Positions 43,846 to 52,080 are shown, numbered from the stretch's first letter. The stretch is 64,000 nt of DNA from Sulfuricella sp. (GCA_041651995.1 JBAZID010000002.1:186001-250000); one strand, 5' to 3'. Made by a program: numbers and translations. Notes: generated by a model from the letters alone, not told the origin.

Positions 43846-44777
43846 TCCAGATGGGTGCCGAACTGCTCGCGGTAGCGGCTGGCGATTTCATCCCGTGAGT
43901 GAACGTGGTTCTGTCCGCCACGGCTGGCAATCTTGAGCGCGCCCATGAGCGCTGCCAGGCGTCCGGTGGTTTCCCAGTCCATGCCGTTGACGATGCCATA
44001 GAGCAGGCCCGCGCGGTAGGCGTCGCCGCAGCCGGTCGGGTCGATCACCTGTTCGGCCTGTACGCAGGGGATTTCCAGCACTTTTCCGTCGCTGTAGATC
44101 ATCGAGCCTTTGGCGCCCAGGGTCACGATCAGGGCGCGTACGTTTTGCGCCAATTGATCGAGGTTCTTGCCGGTGCGTTCCTGCAGCAGCTTGGCCTCAT
44201 AGTCGTTGAGGGCAACGTAGTCCGCCAGCGCGACGAAATTCATCAGTTCCTCGCCGTTGAACATGGGCAAGCCCTGGCCCGGATCGAAGACGAAAGGCAC
44301 ACCTTTTTCCTGAAACTCGCGCGCATGCTGCAACATGCCGTCACGGCCATCCGGGGCGACGATGCCCAGTGCGACGTTGCTGGCATCGTGCACATGGTTG
44401 AGATGGGAGAAGCTCATGGCGCCGGGGTGGAAGGCCGTGATCTGGTTGTCGTCCAGGTCGGTGGTGATGAAAGCCTGGGCGGTGTATGAGCCGCTGGCCC
44501 GGCGCACGTGGGTTTGTGCCAGCCCGAGTCCATCCAGCCGCTGCGCATAGGGTTCGAAGTCGTCGCCCACGGTGGCCATGATGAGCGGCTTGCCGCCCAG
44601 CAATTTGAGGTTGTAGGCGATGTTGCCGGCGCAGCCGCCGAACTCGCGCCGCATTTCCGGCACCAGGAAGGCGACGTTCAGGATGTGGATCTGCTCCGGC
44701 AGAATGTGGTTCTTGAACTGGTCTGGAAATACCATAATGCTGTCGTAGGCCAGCGAGCCGCAAATCAATGTGTTCAT
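43842..44777 (-). CDS. PfkB-family carbohydrate/nucleoside kinase
   Basis: A 311-aa ribokinase-fold enzyme. GGCAGNIAYNLKLLGGKP near residue 46 is the PfkB signature 1-like region, and DPTGCGDAYRAGLLYGI near residue 250 carries the catalytic Asp. Close relatives in betaproteobacteria are annotated as adenosine kinase or sugar kinase; the substrate cannot be fixed from sequence. Operon with plsC and, upstream, coaX. Confidence 0.85.
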   Translation of the reverse strand: MNTLICGSLAYDSIMVFPDQFKNHILPEQIHILNVAFLVPEMRREFGGCAGNIAYNLKLLGGKPLIMATVGDDFEPYAQRLDGLGLAQTHVRRASGSYTAQAFITTDLDDNQITAFHPGAMSFSHLNHVHDASNVALGIVAPDGRDGMLQHAREFQEKGVPFVFDPGQGLPMFNGEELMNFVALADYVALNDYEAKLLQERTGKNLDQLAQNVRALIVTLGAKGSMIYSDGKVLEIPCVQAEQVIDPTGCGDAYRAGLLYGIVNGMDWETTGRLAALMGALKIASRGGQNHVHSRDEIASRYREQFGTHLE

Positions 44778-44790
44778 CTCTTATCTTCTT

Positions 44791-45507
44791 TCAGGTTTCA
44801 AGGGCAATCCGGAGCAAACCTTCCAGCACCAGTTGATCGGTTTTCTGGATGGGAATGGCCAGTAAAGGCAGCAGGATATCCGCATCCCCGCCGCTGATCA
44901 AACACAGGGGGCGAGTTGCAAGCTGCCTGAACCCCCGTTCAACCGCGCCGGCAATAGCGTTTGCCGCGCCACTCATCATCGCGTCCGCAGTGTTGCAGGG
45001 GAAGGGGAGAATTTCTCCATCCTCCCTTGCTAGTCTGGCAGTGTTGCGCGCCAGGGCATCCAGCATCAGCCTGAGACCGGGCACGATCATGCCGCCACGG
45101 AAATGGCCCTGAGCTGAAAGGGTATCAATCGTCACCGCTGTGCCGGCCTGGACCACCAGCAAATCCCGGCCAGGGTGCAAGTGATGCGCCGCGATCAGTG
45201 CCGCCCAGCGGTCGCTGCCGAGACGTTCTGCTTCGTTGTAGCCGTTGCTTACATTGCACTGCGATGGCTGGGGCCGGATATACAGGGGGGGGGCGCCCCA
45301 ATGCTGGCTGGCGCCGGTGATGGCATGTTCGGTTGCAGTGCCCGCGACATTTGAGGCGATGATCCTGGCCGGCGTTTTCAAGTTTGCCCACTGGACTTTC
45401 AGTTGTGGCTGCTCTGTCGGCGTCCAGCCTTGCTCCTGCCACGCGCCGTGGGCGTAACAGGCCCATTTGATACGAGTGTTGCCGGCATCAATGGCGAGGA
45501 TGCTCAT
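44791..45507 (-). CDS. coaX: CoaX, type III pantothenate kinase
   Basis: First step of coenzyme A synthesis. The 238-aa ASKHA-fold kinase has the phosphate-binding start ILAIDAGNTRIKWA, the pantothenate motif GSDRWAALIAAHH and VQAGTAVTIDTL near residue 118. It overlaps birA by four bases, the common birA-coaX pairing in betaproteobacteria. Confidence 0.93.
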   Translation of the reverse strand: MSILAIDAGNTRIKWACYAHGAWQEQGWTPTEQPQLKVQWANLKTPARIIASNVAGTATEHAITGASQHWGAPPLYIRPQPSQCNVSNGYNEAERLGSDRWAALIAAHHLHPGRDLLVVQAGTAVTIDTLSAQGHFRGGMIVPGLRLMLDALARNTARLAREDGEILPFPCNTADAMMSGAANAIAGAVERGFRQLATRPLCLISGGDADILLPLLAIPIQKTDQLVLEGLLRIALET

Positions 45508-46481
45508 GCGTTGCTCCGCATGCTGATTTCTCCGGCGGTGAAGCGTCTCTCTTCATCCTTGCCTCGCACCAGAAGCGCGCCGTCTTCCGCCACGCCCGTC
45601 ACCATGCCGTGATATTCGCTGCCATCGGGCAGCAGCATGCGTACCGCCTTGTCGTGGTAGCAGTGATGGCGGCTCCATTCCTCCCGTAGCCTGTCAAACC
45701 CTTCAGCCTCGAACTGCCGCAGCACGCCGCTGAGGTGGTTCAGGATAAGCGCCAGCAGATGATTGCGGTTTGGCAAGTCAGGCTGGATCGTGGCGATGTC
45801 GGTTGCCGCCTGATCAATATTCGCTCTGACCGGCGCAGCCAGTTTCAGATTGAGACCGATGCCAATCACAGCCGCGCTGGGGCCGAGCATGTCGCCTTGC
45901 AGTTCGATCAGGATGCCAGCCAGTTTTTGCTCTCTATGCAATATGTCGTTCGGCCATTTGAGATGGGCGTCGCAGATGCCGGCCTGTTCCAGTGCGCGCA
46001 TCAGCGCAACCCCTACAGCAAGGCTGAGTCCGGAAAGGTGGCTTGCGCCCTGGCTGAAACGCCAAAGCAGGGAAAACGTCAGGCTGCCACCCAGGCTGGT
46101 GTGCCATGTCCGCCCACGACGGCCGCGCCCCCGGGTTTGCAGTTCTACCGCAAGACAACTGCCGTGGGCCGCGCCCAGGGCGGCTTTCTGCATCAGAATA
46201 CTGTTGCTGGATTCTGCAATTTCCACGACTTCGAGCTGGATGAGGCGGGATTTGTCGCCCAGTGCGGCGTGGATTTCTTCGCGGTTCAGCCACTGTACTG
46301 CTTCGGCCAGACGATAGCCGCGCCCCGGCAGACTGAAGATCTGGATGCCATGCTGATCCAGATCCCGCAGCGCCTGCCAGACCGAGCCGCGCGAAACGCC
46401 GAGCCGGCGCGCGATCGCTTCTCCGGAGCTGAATTCGCTGCTGGAAAGCTGCCGCAAGACGGAGAAGGTGAGTGCTTTCAA
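45504..46481 (-). CDS. birA: BirA, biotin-protein ligase and biotin operon repressor
   Basis: A 325-aa bifunctional protein. The N-terminal winged helix (RRLGVSRGSVWQALRDL, about residues 25-41) binds DNA. The catalytic domain has TRGRGRRGRTWHTS (biotinyl-AMP loop) and LKWPNDI near residue 180. It attaches biotin to acetyl-CoA carboxylase. The start is TTG at 46481, supported by similarity from residue 1. Confidence 0.92.
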   Translation of the reverse strand: MKALTFSVLRQLSSSEFSSGEAIARRLGVSRGSVWQALRDLDQHGIQIFSLPGRGYRLAEAVQWLNREEIHAALGDKSRLIQLEVVEIAESSNSILMQKAALGAAHGSCLAVELQTRGRGRRGRTWHTSLGGSLTFSLLWRFSQGASHLSGLSLAVGVALMRALEQAGICDAHLKWPNDILHREQKLAGILIELQGDMLGPSAAVIGIGLNLKLAAPVRANIDQAATDIATIQPDLPNRNHLLALILNHLSGVLRQFEAEGFDRLREEWSRHHCYHDKAVRMLLPDGSEYHGMVTGVAEDGALLVRGKDEERRFTAGEISMRSNA

Positions 46482-46496
46482 GCGCGGCCAGAGAGC

Positions 46497-47072
46497 TTAC
46501 AGGGTGCCGGAGTCTTCCGCGAACAGGCCGTCCAGGCCTTTTCTGACCAGGGTCAGGGCGTTGGGCACCTCGATTTCGACGACCTGATCGATGGTCCAGG
46601 AATGATCGCGCTTGGGCATCTGTTCGAGAATCTTGCTGCCGAGGAAACGGCGGCAAGCATAGTTGGGTTCGCCATCTTCGTAATCGAAGGTGGCATATTC
46701 GGCCAGGCGCTCTACCAGCAGGCTAATGAAGCGTTTTTGATAATTGTCCGGCGATGGGCCCATGTGGGCAATCTGGTTGTCTTCCAGGATTTCTGCCAGG
46801 CGCTTGACCAGGGCGTTGATGAGCTCACTGCGGTATTCATCTTCCACGCGCTGGTAGACGAAGCGGTCGGTGTACTGGACGAGGAAGGCGAGATACTCGG
46901 CAATCATCGCGAAACCCTGCTCCTTGGAGCTGATCTCGAAATGAGCCTGTTGCATGTGGGTGGCTTTTTCTTCTGCGACCCGAAAAATCAGTGATGCAAT
47001 CACAGTCGCCACCTGAAACGGACTCTTGGGTGCGCCTTGGGTGTGCCATTTGCTTTTGACTCGAATCGCCAT
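46497..47072 (-). CDS. Conserved hypothetical protein, 191 aa
   Basis: Not recognised. A soluble, mainly helical protein with acidic/aromatic helices (GFAMIAEYLAFLVQYTDRFV, VEDEYRSELINALVKRLAEI), three cysteine-poor halves and a motif NYACRRFLGSKI near residue 140. Seven bases separate it from the rhodanese gene upstream and fifteen from birA. It is probably in the same transcript as the rhodanese; a role in sulfur metabolism is only a neighbourhood guess. Confidence 0.6.
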   Translation of the reverse strand: MAIRVKSKWHTQGAPKSPFQVATVIASLIFRVAEEKATHMQQAHFEISSKEQGFAMIAEYLAFLVQYTDRFVYQRVEDEYRSELINALVKRLAEILEDNQIAHMGPSPDNYQKRFISLLVERLAEYATFDYEDGEPNYACRRFLGSKILEQMPKRDHSWTIDQVVEIEVPNALTLVRKGLDGLFAEDSGTL

Positions 47073-47078
47073 GCTTGA

Positions 47079-47927
47079 TTATTCTCCAGTTTCGACCGGC
47101 CTGCCGGGGTCGGTAATCCATTCGCTCCATGAGCCGGGATAAAGCCTCGAACCCTTGAGACCGGCATGTTCCATGGCGATTACGTTGTGACAGGCAGTGA
47201 CGCCGGAGCCGCACATGTGTACTACGCGTTGCGGTTCGACGCCGTTCAGAAGATCGAGATAGGTTTCCTTGAGTTCTTCAGCCGTCAAGTAGGTGCCGCC
47301 CATGTCGAGATTGTCCTCGAATGGGAGATTGATGCTGCCCGGAATGTGCCCGGCCACCTTGTCCAGAACCTCGCGCTCACCGCTGAAACGTTCTTCTGCA
47401 CGGGCATCAATAATCAGGCACTTGTCGCTGCGCAGCGCCTCCTCGATGCAATTTGCGTCAACCCACATGCTGTTGTCGGGGCGTGCCGTGAATTCCGCCG
47501 GAGCAATGCTGGCTGGATCTGCGGTTATCAGATGCCCATCGCGAATCCAGCGCTGTACGCCGCCATCGAGCAGGGCAACGGATTGATGCCCGAGCCAGCG
47601 CAAAACCCACCACATGCGGCTTGCCATGGAGCCGAGGCTGTCATCGTAAACGACGACCTGCTTGCTGCTGTCCACGCCCCACTGGCCCAGTTTCAGTGCC
47701 AGTAGCTGAGTGTCTGGCAATGGGTGGCGTCCGCTGGTGGCGGTTACTTCAGATGAAAAATCGTCGTTGAGATGAGCATAGCGCGCGCCGGGAATGTGGC
47801 CTGCCTGGTAGGTGCGGCGGCCTGAATCAGGGTCGCTCAAGGTAAAGCGGCAATCAAAAACAACCCAGTCCGGATCATTCAGATGTTGCGCCAGTTGTGC
47901 TGCACTGACGAGGGTGGTGAATTTCAT
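47079..47927 (-). CDS. sseA: Two-domain sulfurtransferase (SseA-like rhodanese)
   Basis: A 282-aa tandem-rhodanese protein. The inactive N-terminal domain has DPDWVVFDCRF and GAR(Y)AHL. The C-terminal domain carries the active-site loop HMCGSGVTACH with the catalytic Cys at about residue 239. The CGSGVTA loop fits 3-mercaptopyruvate sulfurtransferase better than thiosulfate sulfurtransferase. No signal peptide, so cytoplasmic. Its place beside rspA and the dsr cluster suggests feeding persulfide sulfur to TusA/DsrE-type carriers (inference). Confidence 0.88.
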   Translation of the reverse strand: MKFTTLVSAAQLAQHLNDPDWVVFDCRFTLSDPDSGRRTYQAGHIPGARYAHLNDDFSSEVTATSGRHPLPDTQLLALKLGQWGVDSSKQVVVYDDSLGSMASRMWWVLRWLGHQSVALLDGGVQRWIRDGHLITADPASIAPAEFTARPDNSMWVDANCIEEALRSDKCLIIDARAEERFSGEREVLDKVAGHIPGSINLPFEDNLDMGGTYLTAEELKETYLDLLNGVEPQRVVHMCGSGVTACHNVIAMEHAGLKGSRLYPGSWSEWITDPGRPVETGE

Positions 47928-47994
47928 GAAGGGGTTCCTGATTCCGGATTCCGTAGTTTAACCCGAAAACCGGAACCCGGAAATTTGCTGCTTT

Positions 47995-48327
47995 TTAGTA
48001 ACCGCCTTTTCCAAACGGCTTCGGCAGGCCAGCCACTTTGGCGGACTGACGGTTCGGCTGCATCGGGAACAGGACGTACAAGTGCTTTTTCCAGTCGGTA
48101 CCAGGATGATCGGCATCAAAGTCCTTGCACATGTTGCGGAAGTTTGGGGTTTGACCGTCTTCCTTGTACTTTGTGCGCATGTAGTTGACCACCGTCCAGT
48201 GCTCATCAGTCAGCTTGAGGCCTTCGGCTTCAGCGATTACTTTTACCACTTCATCGCTATAGTCAGGCTCCAGTAGAAAGCCGTCTTCATCCACTTCCAG
48301 TTCGGTGCCATTTACGACGTAACCCAT
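47995..48327 (-). CDS. DsrC-family protein lacking both redox cysteines (RspA-type)
   Basis: A 110-aa DsrC/TusE-fold protein: VNGTELEVDEDGFLLEPDYS, LKLTDEHWTVVNYMRTKY and the C-terminal arm VAGLPKPFGKGGY. In catalytic DsrC the arm holds two cysteines (11 residues apart, the second penultimate); TusE keeps the last. Here the positions are Ser and Lys/Gly, so neither remains; the only Cys (NMCKDFD) is mid-chain. Cysteine-free homologues are grouped as RspA, proposed regulators. It diverges from, and differs clearly from, the true dsrC at 53217. Confidence 0.9.
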   Translation of the reverse strand: MGYVVNGTELEVDEDGFLLEPDYSDEVVKVIAEAEGLKLTDEHWTVVNYMRTKYKEDGQTPNFRNMCKDFDADHPGTDWKKHLYVLFPMQPNRQSAKVAGLPKPFGKGGY

Positions 48328-48370
48328 GGTTTTCTCCTTGTCTAAAGGTCGTTGATTAAAACAATTACGC

Positions 48371-48961
48371 TCAAGTGAGCGCGTTTATGGATTTGTGAGG
48401 GATAAAAATGCCGCAGCCAATTTTACGGTATTTCCCCAGCCCCTGTTGTTGTACCAGGAACGAATGCTCCATCGGCAGGCCATGCAGCATCAGGCTGAAG
48501 CCGCTCACCACTCCATCCTGCGTCCTGATGGCCTGGCGTTTGCCGCAAATGAAGCGGGAATCGATTTTCATCTCATCCAGCAGGCGCATAATATCATTGG
48601 AAAAGTCCAGTTCGTCTTCACTTCCGGTCGCAACGCAATGCGCAAACAGCGGGGTGTGCCGCGAAAGTGGGCGTGTTTTTCCTGTGCCTATTTCGATTGC
48701 GCGCCCGCCAATATGGATGGTTTGTCCGGATAGCCGCATCAGATCGGGTACTCGTTGGGAGGCCACGCGTACCATAAGCTTGGTGCGCCGGTTGAGTATC
48801 AGTTCGCCATGCCCGGTATCGGCGCCATGAATTGCATGAACACCCCCGAGCGGTTCATCGGCAAACCAGGGCAGCAGACGCGCCAGTTCTGTGAATAATT
48901 CGTAGCCGTGGTCGATGGGCAGCAGCGTACCCCGGATGTCAAACTGGACGTCGGTGACCAA
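48371..48961 (-). CDS. Cas6/Cmx6-like RNA endonuclease homologue, no CRISPR array nearby
   Basis: A 196-aa protein whose start (FDIRGTLLPIDHGYELFTEL) and Gly-rich end (HGLPMEHSFLVQQQGLGKYR then KIGCGIFIPHKS) match the Cas6/Cmx6 family of CRISPR type I-MYXAN. The C-terminal G-x-G-x-x-R-x-x-G-x-G loop is the typical RAMP/Cas6 motif. His19 and His41/45 are candidate catalytic residues. The start is TTG at 48961; no ATG or GTG precedes it closely in frame. No CRISPR repeats or other cas genes occur in the window. It lies in the divergent arm of the dsr locus. Identification is from motif memory. Confidence 0.7.
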   Translation of the reverse strand: MVTDVQFDIRGTLLPIDHGYELFTELARLLPWFADEPLGGVHAIHGADTGHGELILNRRTKLMVRVASQRVPDLMRLSGQTIHIGGRAIEIGTGKTRPLSRHTPLFAHCVATGSEDELDFSNDIMRLLDEMKIDSRFICGKRQAIRTQDGVVSGFSLMLHGLPMEHSFLVQQQGLGKYRKIGCGIFIPHKSINALT

Positions 48962-48996
48962 TGTTTCGTCGACGGAGGAGGCATCCTCGTTGTAGC

Positions 48997-49227
48997 TTAG
49001 CCAGCCGATTTTGTTGCTCCTTGTTCCTGTGTTTTTGCCCAGTCAAGTAGGGCATTGCCCCAGTGTTGTGCGGTTTCCTTATCAATCTCGAAAATGGTAA
49101 AACGCTTGATTTCCCGAATTCGCAGGCGCAATGTACTGAAACCTGCTTCATGGTTGACTTGTTGTAGCTCGATCTCTTGACGGAAAGGGGTCGACAGAAA
49201 TTTTTCCAGGCTTATTGATTCATCCAT
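48997..49227 (-). CDS. Conserved hypothetical small protein, 76 aa
   Basis: Not recognised. A compact alpha/beta protein (EIELQQVNHEAGFSTLRLRI, FTIFEIDKETAQHWGNALLD) with no cysteine. It is the first gene of the minus arm from the dsr control region, 35 bp upstream of the Cas6-like gene, and likely shares its transcript. The sequence alternates basic beta-strands and acidic helix, like a small nucleic-acid- or protein-binding fold, but no function can be assigned. Confidence 0.6.
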   Translation of the reverse strand: MDESISLEKFLSTPFRQEIELQQVNHEAGFSTLRLRIREIKRFTIFEIDKETAQHWGNALLDWAKTQEQGATKSAG

Positions 49228-49583
49228 AATTGTGTTAGCTTTGGGCTCTTAAGAGTTTTCAGGATTGTAACGAAATATAAGTTCTGCGCCCGATACTGCA
49301 AGGGGCATACCCCATATGGCTAGTATCATAATACCCCTAAGGGGGCGGTGGAGTACTCCTGTTGCGCGATGGGGTAGCCGCGAAGAATGATAGAAATTGA
49401 AAGTGTAACGGTTGTAGTATTCGACTATCTGCTGGAAGTCAGGCGCGTTTAGTGGTGAACTTGCCGCGAGTGGGCCGACGCAGTCTTAAAAGAAACACGC
49501 AAAGTTGTAGCTTAAATCGAGATGGCTGGTGCCGGTCAAGAAACCGGCATAGCTAGACGTTACTTTTTTTTTGGAGAATATAT
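49228..49583. promoter_or_regulatory. dsr divergent control region (356 bp)
   Basis: No gene is seen. AT-rich, with several symmetrical sequences. GATACT...AGTATC (49292-49297 and 49322-49327) encloses GGGG-CATA-CCCC (49302-49313). ATACCCC is directly repeated at 49307 and 49331. CCCCTAAGGGG lies at 49334-49344. A 7-bp hairpin TGCCGGT-CAAGAA-ACCGGCA (49530-49549) lies in the dsrA leader. The dsrA ribosome-binding site is GGAG, eight bases before the ATG. The symmetrical boxes are candidate binding sites for an unidentified sulfur-responsive regulator. Confidence 0.5.
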
Positions 49584-50879
49584 ATGGCTAAAAAAATGCA
49601 CGATACGCCGATGCTGGACAAGCTTGAGAGTGGTCCATGGCCCAGCTTTGTAACCGGCCTCAAGCGCGAAGCCGCGAAAAAAGACATCATGGTTGACCTG
49701 CTGGGTCAACTGGAAACATCCTACAAGACTAAAAAAGGTTATTGGAAGGGTGGTACGGTTGGTGTGTTCGGTTATGGCGGTGGTGTAATTCCGCGTTTTA
49801 CCGAGCTCAAGGACGAGCATGAGAACCCGGTTTTCCCTGATGCGGCCGAGTTCCACACCTTGCGTATTCAGCCTCCTGCCGGCATGCACTATGACACCGC
49901 CACCCTGCGCAAATTTGCTGACATCTGGGACAAGTATGGTTCCGGCCTGATCGGTCTGCATGGCCAGTCCGGCGACATCATGATGCAAGGCTGCACAACT
50001 GCCAATGTCCAGCCCGCCTGGGAAGAAATCAATGCGATGGGTTTTGACATGGGTGGTGCAGGTCCTGCGCTGCGTACTTCCATGTCCTGCGTTGGTGCAG
50101 CGCGTTGCGAAATGTCCTGCTACGACGAAGCCAAGGCGTTGCGCACCATCATCAATGCCAATATTGACGATATGCACCGCCCGGCATTGCCATACAAGTT
50201 CAAGTTCAAGTTCTCCGGTTGCCCGAACGACTGCGTGAACTCCATTCAGCGTTCCGACATGGCCACCATCGGCACCTGGCGCGACAACATTCAGGTCAAC
50301 GAGCAGCAGGCTCGTGACTACATGAAGGGTCACGGCATGGACAAGCTGGTCAATGACGTGATCAGCAAGTGCCCGACTCGCGCCATTACCTTGCGCAACA
50401 AGGCTGACGCAGTTACCGGTGACAGTATTTCTACTGTAGCGGTTGACGATCAGCACGTAATGCAGATTGAAAACCACGACTGCGTGCGCTGCATGCACTG
50501 CCTGAACGTCATGCCGGGCGCGTTGCTGCCAGGCAAGGACAAGGGCGTAACCATCCTGGTCGGCGGCAAGAGCGTGCTGAAGATCGGCGCCACCATGGGT
50601 ACTGTAATCATTCCATTCATGAAGCTGGAATCCGAAGAAGACTTCGAAAAACTGAATGAAATGTCCCGCAATATTATCGACTTCTTCGCTGAGAATGCGC
50701 TGGAGCATGAGCGTACCGGCGAAATGATCGAGCGTATAGGGCTGGTGAATTTCCTCGAGGGTCTGGATATTGATGTTGATCCGAACATGGTTAATCACCC
50801 ACGTGCAAACCCATACGTGCGCATGGACGATTGGGACGAAGAAGTCGAGAAAGCGAACGAGCGCAAGGCTGCGGCCTGA
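49584..50879 (+). CDS. dsrA: DsrA, reverse-type dissimilatory sulfite reductase alpha subunit
   Basis: Catalytic subunit of the cytoplasmic siroheme sulfite reductase, which in sulfur oxidisers runs from persulfide sulfur to sulfite. The 431-aa protein has the siroheme-[4Fe-4S] ligands in SCVGAARCEMSC (Cys169, Cys175) and SGCPNDC (Cys213, Cys217). A ferredoxin-type insert with ISKCPTRAI and CVRCMHCLNVMPG is at about residues 255-310. The companion genes dsrEFH and dsrL mark the oxidative type. First gene of the cluster, 47 bp before dsrB. Confidence 0.96.
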   Translation: MAKKMHDTPMLDKLESGPWPSFVTGLKREAAKKDIMVDLLGQLETSYKTKKGYWKGGTVGVFGYGGGVIPRFTELKDEHENPVFPDAAEFHTLRIQPPAGMHYDTATLRKFADIWDKYGSGLIGLHGQSGDIMMQGCTTANVQPAWEEINAMGFDMGGAGPALRTSMSCVGAARCEMSCYDEAKALRTIINANIDDMHRPALPYKFKFKFSGCPNDCVNSIQRSDMATIGTWRDNIQVNEQQARDYMKGHGMDKLVNDVISKCPTRAITLRNKADAVTGDSISTVAVDDQHVMQIENHDCVRCMHCLNVMPGALLPGKDKGVTILVGGKSVLKIGATMGTVIIPFMKLESEEDFEKLNEMSRNIIDFFAENALEHERTGEMIERIGLVNFLEGLDIDVDPNMVNHPRANPYVRMDDWDEEVEKANERKAAA

Positions 50880-50926
50880 TCCTGCGTCGAAATTGGTTAA
50901 TCTAGTTAATATTTGGAGAATAAATA

Positions 50927-51997
50927 ATGGCTGAATTGCGTGCACCTGATGAGTGCGGCGTACCGGATCCTATGCCCTTCATGCATCCTACGTTAAGGGA
51001 AAACTACGGCAAGTGGGTATTCCATTCCCATCCAAAGCCGGGTGTTCTGTATCACCGCGCTGAAAATGGCACCGAAGTCTGGACCGTCAAATTCGGTACC
51101 GCGCGTCAACTGGATGGCTACACCGTCCGCTTGCTGTGCGACCTGGCTGACAAGCATGCCGATGGTCACATGCGCTTCACCGCCAGAAGCAATGTGGAGT
51201 TCATGGTTACTGCGGAAAGCAAGGTTGATCCGCTGATCAAGGAATTGAACAGCCATGGCTTCCCTGTTGGCGGCACCGCCAACTCCGTGTCCATGATTTC
51301 GCACACCCAGGGCTTCCTGCATTGCGATATTCCCGGCACCGACGCTTCCGGCGTGGTGAAGGCGCTGATGGACGAATTGCACGAAGAATTCATCAAGTGC
51401 GAAATGCCCAACCGCGTCAAACTGTCCACCTCCTGCTGCGAAATCAACTGCGGCGGTCAGGCTGACATCGCGATCATCATGCAACACACCAAGCCGCCAA
51501 AGATCAATCACGATCTGGTTGCCAATGTGTGCGAGCGTCCTACCGTTGTTGCGCGTTGCCCGGTTGCAGCAATTCGCCCGGCGCTGGTCAATGGCAAGCC
51601 TTCGCTGGAAGTGGATGAGAAGAAGTGCATTTGCTGTGGCGCGTGCTTCCCGCCGTGCCCGCCGATGCAGATCAACGATCCGGAGCATTCCAAGATCGCG
51701 ATCTGGGTGGGTGGCAAGAACTCGAATGCCCGCTCCAAGCCAACATTCCACAAATTGGTGGCTTCTGGTCTGCCTAATAATCTTCCCCGTTGGCCTGAAG
51801 TGGCAGCTGTTGTGAAGAATATTCTGGCTGTGTACAAGGCTGACGCTCAGCCTTGGGAGCGCATGGGTGACTGGATCGATCGTATTGGCTGGCCACGTTT
51901 CTTCGAAAAAACCGGCCTGCCGTTCACCAAGTACCATATTGATGATTGGCGCGGGTCCCGCACTACCCTGAACGCCTCGACTCACATCAGGTTCTAA
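50927..51997 (+). CDS. dsrB: DsrB, reverse-type dissimilatory sulfite reductase beta subunit
   Basis: A 356-aa partner of DsrA in the alpha2beta2 enzyme. It carries the cluster motif LSTSCCEINCGGQ (Cys170, 171, 175) and CPVAAIRP, plus a ferredoxin domain CICCGACFPPCPP near residue 242. Its ribosome-binding site (TTTGGAGAATAAAT) repeats that of dsrA. It is followed by a 12-bp hairpin before dsrE. Confidence 0.96.
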   Translation: MAELRAPDECGVPDPMPFMHPTLRENYGKWVFHSHPKPGVLYHRAENGTEVWTVKFGTARQLDGYTVRLLCDLADKHADGHMRFTARSNVEFMVTAESKVDPLIKELNSHGFPVGGTANSVSMISHTQGFLHCDIPGTDASGVVKALMDELHEEFIKCEMPNRVKLSTSCCEINCGGQADIAIIMQHTKPPKINHDLVANVCERPTVVARCPVAAIRPALVNGKPSLEVDEKKCICCGACFPPCPPMQINDPEHSKIAIWVGGKNSNARSKPTFHKLVASGLPNNLPRWPEVAAVVKNILAVYKADAQPWERMGDWIDRIGWPRFFEKTGLPFTKYHIDDWRGSRTTLNASTHIRF

Positions 51998-52007
51998 TTG
52001 GACTTGT

Positions 52008-52038
52008 CTTCATCACCGCATACAAAGCGGTGATGAAG
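52008..52038 (+). other. Stem-loop between dsrB and dsrE
   Basis: CTTCATCACCGC, seven-nt loop ATACAAA, GCGGTGATGAAG: a perfect 12-bp stem directly after dsrB, followed by a mildly T-rich ATTATCTCTATTTTA. It may be a partial terminator or 3'-end stabiliser giving more dsrAB than downstream mRNA. Confidence 0.75.
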
Positions 52039-52080
52039 ATTATCTCTATTTTATAATTTATTGATACAGGACATTCAGGG

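Noticed and set aside
48371..49583. A CRISPR array associated with the Cas6-like gene
   Set aside because: I looked for regularly spaced direct repeats of 20-40 bp around the gene and across the window and saw none; the short repeats in 49290-49345 are dyads, not repeat-spacer units.
49560..50945. A 461-codon minus-strand open frame covering dsrA
   Set aside because: It is the antisense shadow of dsrA: its composition is His/Val/Ala-rich with no domain motif, while the plus frame has all DsrA signatures.
50993..51985. A 330-codon minus-strand open frame over dsrB
   Set aside because: Antisense shadow of dsrB with no recognisable motif.
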